Assembly (NCBI GenBank): GCA_963973455.1 | Contig: CAXAZF010000001.1 | Coordinates: 1-64,000 of the forward strand | Source: Marixanthomonas sp002364245 | GTDB taxonomy: Bacteria > Bacteroidota > Bacteroidia > Flavobacteriales > Flavobacteriaceae | Direction of reading: 5' to 3' | DNA length: 64,000 nt | Shown here: in pieces, positions 60,550 through 64,000 of the stretch | Position numbering within the stretch: the stretch's first letter is position 1 | Layout of the letters: each line of letters opens with the position of its first letter | The notes under the pieces: model-generated | Seen by the model: only the letters and a program-made list of their open reading frames with translations | Database searches by the model: none | Told to the model about the DNA's origin: nothing | Translations under genes and position numbers: made by a program

Positions 60550-61779
60550 TTATTTAACTTTTATTGGCAGGGTTACCATAAATGTACTCCCTTCACCTTC
60601 TTTGCTATTAAAAACTATCTGCCCGCCAAGGTTCTCTAAGTGACTTTTAATAATATTAAGTCCAATACCTGTGCCGGCGTTTAGCAAAGCATTTTCGGCA
60701 CGAAAATAACGGTTAAATATATACTTCTGCTCTTTCTCTGGAATTCCCATACCCTCATCGGCAACCTGAACAGTAAGTTTTTTTTCACTTGCTTTTGCTT
60801 TAACTTCAATGACATCTCCTTCCGAAGAATATTTAATTGCATTATTTATTAAATTGGTCAGTATTAATTCAAGAATTTTTTCGTCAAACTCTAAGGTAAT
60901 GTCATCAATATTTTGTGGGTATTCAATGCGCTGTCCATCCTTTAACATCATATTGGCATCGTAAATTACTTCGTTTACAACTTTGCTTAAAGGGAAGGTA
61001 CTAAATTTATAAACAGTTTTCCCGGTTTGTAAACGCTCAATCGATAAGAAATCGTTTAAGATATTATCTAAATATTTAACCTTTGCTTTAATTGTTTTTA
61101 AATGTTTTTCGCGTTTATCCTGTTGCTCTTCTTTTGTGTATTTACCAATAAGTGTGGTAGATGTAAGGATCCCACTCAGTGGCGTTTTAAACTCATGAGA
61201 AACCATAGAAAGGAACTTAGTTTTTAATTCATTGAGTTCTCTTTCTTTTTGTAAAGACTCCTTCAATTTGTTTTCGGCCGCTCGTCGCTTCTCTACTTCT
61301 TCTTGCATTTGAGCCACCGTATTTTCTAAAGCTTGAGTACGTTCAGTAATTTTATCCTCCAAATTGGCATTGAGTTCCCTTATTTCAGATTCTTGTTGTT
61401 TTCGTACGGTGATGTCACTTACTAATGCCATTACGTAGGCATTTTCATAAATCTGAAAAGGGTTTAGGCCTGCTTCAACAGGAAACTTGGTGCCGTCTTT
61501 TCTTAAACCATACAAATCACGCCCATGTCCCATTTGCCGTCTATCACTATGATCTATAAAATTATTGAAGTGTTTTCTATGGTTTTTGTGATAATCTTTA
61601 GGTATTAATAGGTTAAGATCTCTCCCTAGAAGTTCATTGTCCTCATATCCAAACATAGTGTTTGCTGCTCCATTACTAGCTACAATTTCCTGTTTTTCAT
61701 TAACAATGATGATACCTTCTGAAATAGCTTCAGAAAGCAGTTTAAATATATTCCCTTTTTTCTCTTCAAAAACGTTCAC
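60550..61779 (-). CDS. PAS histidine kinase with FixL-like sensor domain
   Basis: 409 aa, GTG start, no membrane helix, so cytosolic. A PAS domain (about 8-125) is followed by a coiled coil (130-185), HisKA with H195 in SMVSHEFKTPLSG and HATPase with ADEGMGIP and GTGIGLNI. The PAS resembles the O2-sensing FixL haem domain: LLIPKDYHKNHRKHF aligns H67 with the FixL proximal haem histidine, and GHGRDLYGLRKDGTKFP aligns R87 with the FixL arginine that contacts bound O2. That alignment is by eye and from memory; similar motifs occur in haem-free PAS domains. Probable partner: the receiver-Crp regulator directly downstream. An FNR-type box precedes it, so self-activation is likely. Confidence 0.88.
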   Translation of the reverse strand: MNVFEEKKGNIFKLLSEAISEGIIIVNEKQEIVASNGAANTMFGYEDNELLGRDLNLLIPKDYHKNHRKHFNNFIDHSDRRQMGHGRDLYGLRKDGTKFPVEAGLNPFQIYENAYVMALVSDITVRKQQESEIRELNANLEDKITERTQALENTVAQMQEEVEKRRAAENKLKESLQKERELNELKTKFLSMVSHEFKTPLSGILTSTTLIGKYTKEEQQDKREKHLKTIKAKVKYLDNILNDFLSIERLQTGKTVYKFSTFPLSKVVNEVIYDANMMLKDGQRIEYPQNIDDITLEFDEKILELILTNLINNAIKYSSEGDVIEVKAKASEKKLTVQVADEGMGIPEKEQKYIFNRYFRAENALLNAGTGIGLNIIKSHLENLGGQIVFNSKEGEGSTFMVTLPIKVK

Positions 61780-61783
61780 CTAC

Positions 61784-61859
61784 CAAAAGTAAGGAAATTA
61801 AAACAGAAGTGAAACCTGATTTATATCATTTAATACAAACATTACAATTGGTAATTTTA
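61784..61859. promoter_or_regulatory. Divergent FNR/CRP-type promoter between the PAS kinase and TerB-like genes
   Basis: TGATTTATATCA (61817-61828) is identical to the hemN box. To the right TAATTTTA (61852-61859) lies at the standard 36.5-bp spacing for the TerB-like gene. To the left minus-strand TACTTTTG (61791-61784) lies at 38.5 bp and ends 4 bases before the kinase GTG start, so that message may be leaderless. Confidence 0.75.
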
Positions 61860-61877
61860 TGCAATAAATTTTTAGTT

Positions 61878-62294
61878 ATGATGATGACTCAACAACCTCC
61901 AAAACTTGTTCTGTACCAAAAATTAGGTGAATTGTTTTATGCAATTGCAGCCGCAGATAAGGTAATTAGAAAAGCAGAAATTGATACCTTACGCTCTTTA
62001 GTGAAAACCCACTGGAAAAACGTAGAATCCTTAGAAGATGAATTTCACAGCGATGCATCCTACCAAATAGAAATTGTCTTTGATTGGCTCGATGACAAAG
62101 AAGTAGACCCAGATGAATGTTTTGAAGATTTCAAGGAATTTAAAAAAGAACACCCTAAATTGTTTTCAAAAACTATTAAAAAACTTATTTGGAAAACAGC
62201 AGACGCCATTGCCGCATCATTTGCCGGTAAAAACAAGGCAGAGCTCATTATGCTAGCAAAATTAAAAATGTTGCTTCAAGAAGACAATAAATAA
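61878..62294 (+). CDS. TerB-like protein
   Basis: 138 aa from the ATG at 61878; a longer GTG frame from 61809 would pass through the regulatory box and the -7 element and is rejected. All-helical with acidic patches: LFYAIAAADKVIRKAEIDTL (TerB-type calcium/metal loop), VDPDECFEDFKEF, and KLIWKTADAIAASFAGKNKAEL. TerB-family proteins are linked with tellurite or stress resistance; its role is unknown. Under the divergent box at 61817. Confidence 0.8.
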   Translation: MMMTQQPPKLVLYQKLGELFYAIAAADKVIRKAEIDTLRSLVKTHWKNVESLEDEFHSDASYQIEIVFDWLDDKEVDPDECFEDFKEFKKEHPKLFSKTIKKLIWKTADAIAASFAGKNKAELIMLAKLKMLLQEDNK

Positions 62295-62309
62295 ATATAA
62301 ATCAACAAT

Positions 62310-63185
62310 ATGCGCACTCTATTTTTTGTTACAGCCATTTTTATGGTATTTGCCTGTAAAAATGACCCCAAACAAACAGAAGCTGAAACAGAGACTGATG
62401 AAAATTTGGTAGAGACTGTAAAAGATTCTGTACCAGCAAACCGTGAAGATGTAGAGCTAAAAAAACAACAATCTATTGTTTTAAAGCAAGAAACACTAAA
62501 AGACAAACCTGATGAAAAGTTTGAACTTCAAGAGCTTATCATTACGAAAAACTTCAAAAAAGAAGCAGATCTATACACCTTGGATTTTCATTATCCGTTA
62601 TTGAATGAAAAAATAAAAGCTAGCTATTCAAATTTCAACGACTACATTAATGATTATTACTTAGACATTACAGGTGTTGAAGCCGGCATCCTTGAAGACG
62701 CAGAACTTATTTGCGACACCATTGCCGCAAACCGGTTTCAAGAAAAACGAACCATCGACTATAAATTATACAATGTAAGCGACAAGTTGATTAGCGTACT
62801 GTTTTACAAAGAAAACTTTTATAGGGGTACCTTGCACCCTTCCTATTCTTTCGATTGTATGAACTTTGATTTACAACAGTCTGCTTTTATGACTTTTGAA
62901 GACTTTTTTGTGGAAGGCAGCGAAGAAGAACTTCGGAAAATTTTAAATAATTTTTTAGTTGAAAATATGAACGCAGGAGATTTATATTACGACTGTTGGG
63001 AAATTACAGCAGATGACTTTTTTGAGTATAAAAATAACTTTGTGATTAATGACACTTACATTGAATATTATTTTGACGATTGTGTTATCTGTCCTTCCTA
63101 CACGGGTAGTTATTCCATAAAGATTCCGTTGGAAAGATTACTGCCGGTACTTCGGAAAAACAAACAAAACCTATTGTTTGGATAA
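62310..63185 (+). CDS. Lipoprotein with DUF3298-like domain
   Basis: 291 aa. Signal MRTLFFVTAIFMVFAC gives a lipoprotein (Cys16), followed by an acidic linker (about 20-60). The C-terminal half (about 80-285) resembles DUF4163/DUF3298 (RsiV/PdaC-like): YPLLNEKIKASYSNFNDYIN, FYRGTLHPSYSFDCMNFDL, FMTFEDFF, and DCVICPSYTGSYSIKIPLE. Several cysteines (DDCVIC and others) may form disulfides. Such domains are found in cell-envelope sensors and deacetylase-linked proteins; function here unknown. 15 bp after the TerB-like gene, so probably co-transcribed. Confidence 0.75.
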   Translation: MRTLFFVTAIFMVFACKNDPKQTEAETETDENLVETVKDSVPANREDVELKKQQSIVLKQETLKDKPDEKFELQELIITKNFKKEADLYTLDFHYPLLNEKIKASYSNFNDYINDYYLDITGVEAGILEDAELICDTIAANRFQEKRTIDYKLYNVSDKLISVLFYKENFYRGTLHPSYSFDCMNFDLQQSAFMTFEDFFVEGSEEELRKILNNFLVENMNAGDLYYDCWEITADDFFEYKNNFVINDTYIEYYFDDCVICPSYTGSYSIKIPLERLLPVLRKNKQNLLFG

Positions 63186-63223
63186 GGAAATTTCGGTATC
63201 TTAAAGTTAATAAAACTATAACT

Positions 63224-63523
63224 ATGAAAAGTAACTTTAATTCGATCATTGAATCTGAAACACCTGTACTTATAGACTTTTATGCCGATTGGTGTGGTCC
63301 TTGCAAATCGTTAGCCCCCATATTAAAACAAGTTAAAGATGAGTTAGGCGATGCCATTAAAATAGTTAAGATAGACGTTGACAAAAACCAACCTTTGGCC
63401 TCCAAATATCAAGTGCGTGGCGTACCTACCATGCTCCTTTTTAAAAACGGAAAACAATTGTGGCGACAAAGTGGTGTGTTGCAAAAAAATGATCTTGTCA
63501 AGATAATCAATCAGCACAGTTAA
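63224..63523 (+). CDS. trxA: Thioredoxin
   Basis: 99 aa. FYADWCGPCKSLAPIL holds the WCGPC active site (about residues 24-28), KIDVDKNQPLASKYQVRGVP the cis-Pro region, and MLLFKNGKQLWRQSG the C-terminal strands. Cytosolic disulfide reductase of ordinary type. Its stop overlaps the start of deoC (TAATG), so the two are translated together. 39 bp after the preceding lipoprotein gene. Confidence 0.95.
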   Translation: MKSNFNSIIESETPVLIDFYADWCGPCKSLAPILKQVKDELGDAIKIVKIDVDKNQPLASKYQVRGVPTMLLFKNGKQLWRQSGVLQKNDLVKIINQHS

Positions 63524-64000
63524 TGAAGCTAAATCAATACATAGACCATACGTTTTTAAAAGCTACAGCAACTACAAACGATATAGAAAAACTGTGCAAT
63601 GAAGCTAAACAATACAATTTTAAAGCGGTCTGTGTAAATAGTTGCTATGTAAACCTAGCAGCAAAAGAGCTAAAAAATCATAAAATTTTAGTGGCGGCTG
63701 TTGTAGGGTTTCCCTTGGGAGCTATGGCAACGGCAAGCAAAGTGGCAGAAGCTAAAAAATGCATACAAGACGGAGCAGATGAAATTGACATGGTTCTCAA
63801 TATTGGTTTTTTAAAAGGCGGCTTACAAAAACGGGTTGAAGAAGATATTTCTGAAGTAAAAAAAGCAATTGGCGGTCATACTCTAAAAGTAATTTTGGAA
63901 ACCTGTTATTTAACCGATGAAGAAATCACGCTAGCCAGTGCCATCGCCGTAAAAGCAGGAGCCGATTATGTAAAGACCTCTACTGGTTTCGGTACCGGAA
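63523..64000 (+). CDS. deoC: Deoxyribose-phosphate aldolase, partial at window end
   Basis: At least 159 codons, cut by the window end. Opens MKLNQYIDHTFLKATATTND; contains VVGFPLGAM, DGADEIDMVLNIGFLKGG (catalytic Asp of the conserved DEIDMV), LKVILETCYL, and, at the edge, AGADYVKTSTGFGTG with the Schiff-base Lys in KTSTGF. Cleaves 2-deoxyribose-5-phosphate to glyceraldehyde-3-phosphate and acetaldehyde in nucleoside breakdown. Start overlaps the thioredoxin stop. The C-terminal part lies outside the window. Confidence 0.93.
   Translation, partial: MKLNQYIDHTFLKATATTNDIEKLCNEAKQYNFKAVCVNSCYVNLAAKELKNHKILVAAVVGFPLGAMATASKVAEAKKCIQDGADEIDMVLNIGFLKGGLQKRVEEDISEVKKAIGGHTLKVILETCYLTDEEITLASAIAVKAGADYVKTSTGFGTG

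Noticed and set aside
61809..61877. Upstream GTG start for the TerB-like protein
   Set aside because: It would place the FNR-type box and the -7 element inside the coding sequence; ATG 61878 follows the promoter properly.
1..64000. CRISPR array or cas genes
   Set aside because: No regularly spaced direct repeats and no Cas-like proteins are seen; the only repeats are palindromes and attC-like structures.

Overview
The window comes from an AT-rich member of the Bacteroidetes, most likely Flavobacteriaceae. Promoters carry the TAnnTTTG -7 element, Shine-Dalgarno signals are weak, there are many Sec/lipoprotein signal peptides, a fused CcoNO oxidase, a fused CzcA-TolC efflux protein, DUF6266 and DUF6660 family proteins, and nosZ is of the lipoprotein (clade II) type. 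No genus can be named from the sequence alone. I see no CRISPR array, rRNA or complete insertion sequence.

Region 1 (46-11790, minus strand): a tightly packed seven-gene signalling operon. Read 5'->3' it encodes a FIST sensor protein, three soluble multi-domain histidine kinases, a lone receiver, a receiver fused to a class III nucleotide cyclase, and last a small membrane protein that looks like the PycTM (DUF5706) effector of Pycsar anti-phage systems. Cyclase plus PycTM-like protein is the Pycsar pairing, but here the cyclase is wired to a phosphorelay. This is the best candidate in the window for an undescribed system.

Region 2 (about 11.8-17 kb): accessory DNA with structured inverted repeats, a DUF6266 protein, a TraB/GumN-family secreted protein, unknown secreted or membrane proteins and attC-like inverted repeats. 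Region 3 (16.7-25.4 kb): divalent heavy-metal efflux (DUF6660 protein, CzcA-TolC fusion, CzcB adaptor, Fur-family regulator, P-type ATPase). Region 4 (25.5-27.4 kb): housekeeping genes (FKBP isomerase, nitroreductase, thioesterase, tRNA-Ser).

Region 5 (27.5-62 kb): a low-oxygen / nitrogen-oxide island. It holds hemN and ric; a full cbb3 oxidase set (ccoN-O fusion, Q, P, G, H, S, fixI and a SafE-type membrane protein); hemerythrin-like and Rrf2/NsrR-like NO/Fe-S stress proteins; a CoA-transferase; a complete nos cluster (cytochrome c, fasciclin, nosZ, membrane protein, nosL, nosD, nosF, nosY); five universal stress proteins; a beta-CASP hydrolase; and an ATP-cone nuclease. It ends with a FixL-like PAS kinase and a receiver-Crp/Fnr fusion regulator. 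Ten perfect TGAYnnnnRTCA dyads and one near match precede these genes. Nearly all lie at the same distance (centre about 36.5 bp from the end of a -7 element), as expected for a class II activator at about -41.5. This defines a local regulon, with the receiver-Crp protein as the likely but unproven activator. Region 6 (61.9-64 kb): a TerB-like protein, a DUF3298-like lipoprotein, thioredoxin and the start of deoC, cut by the window end.
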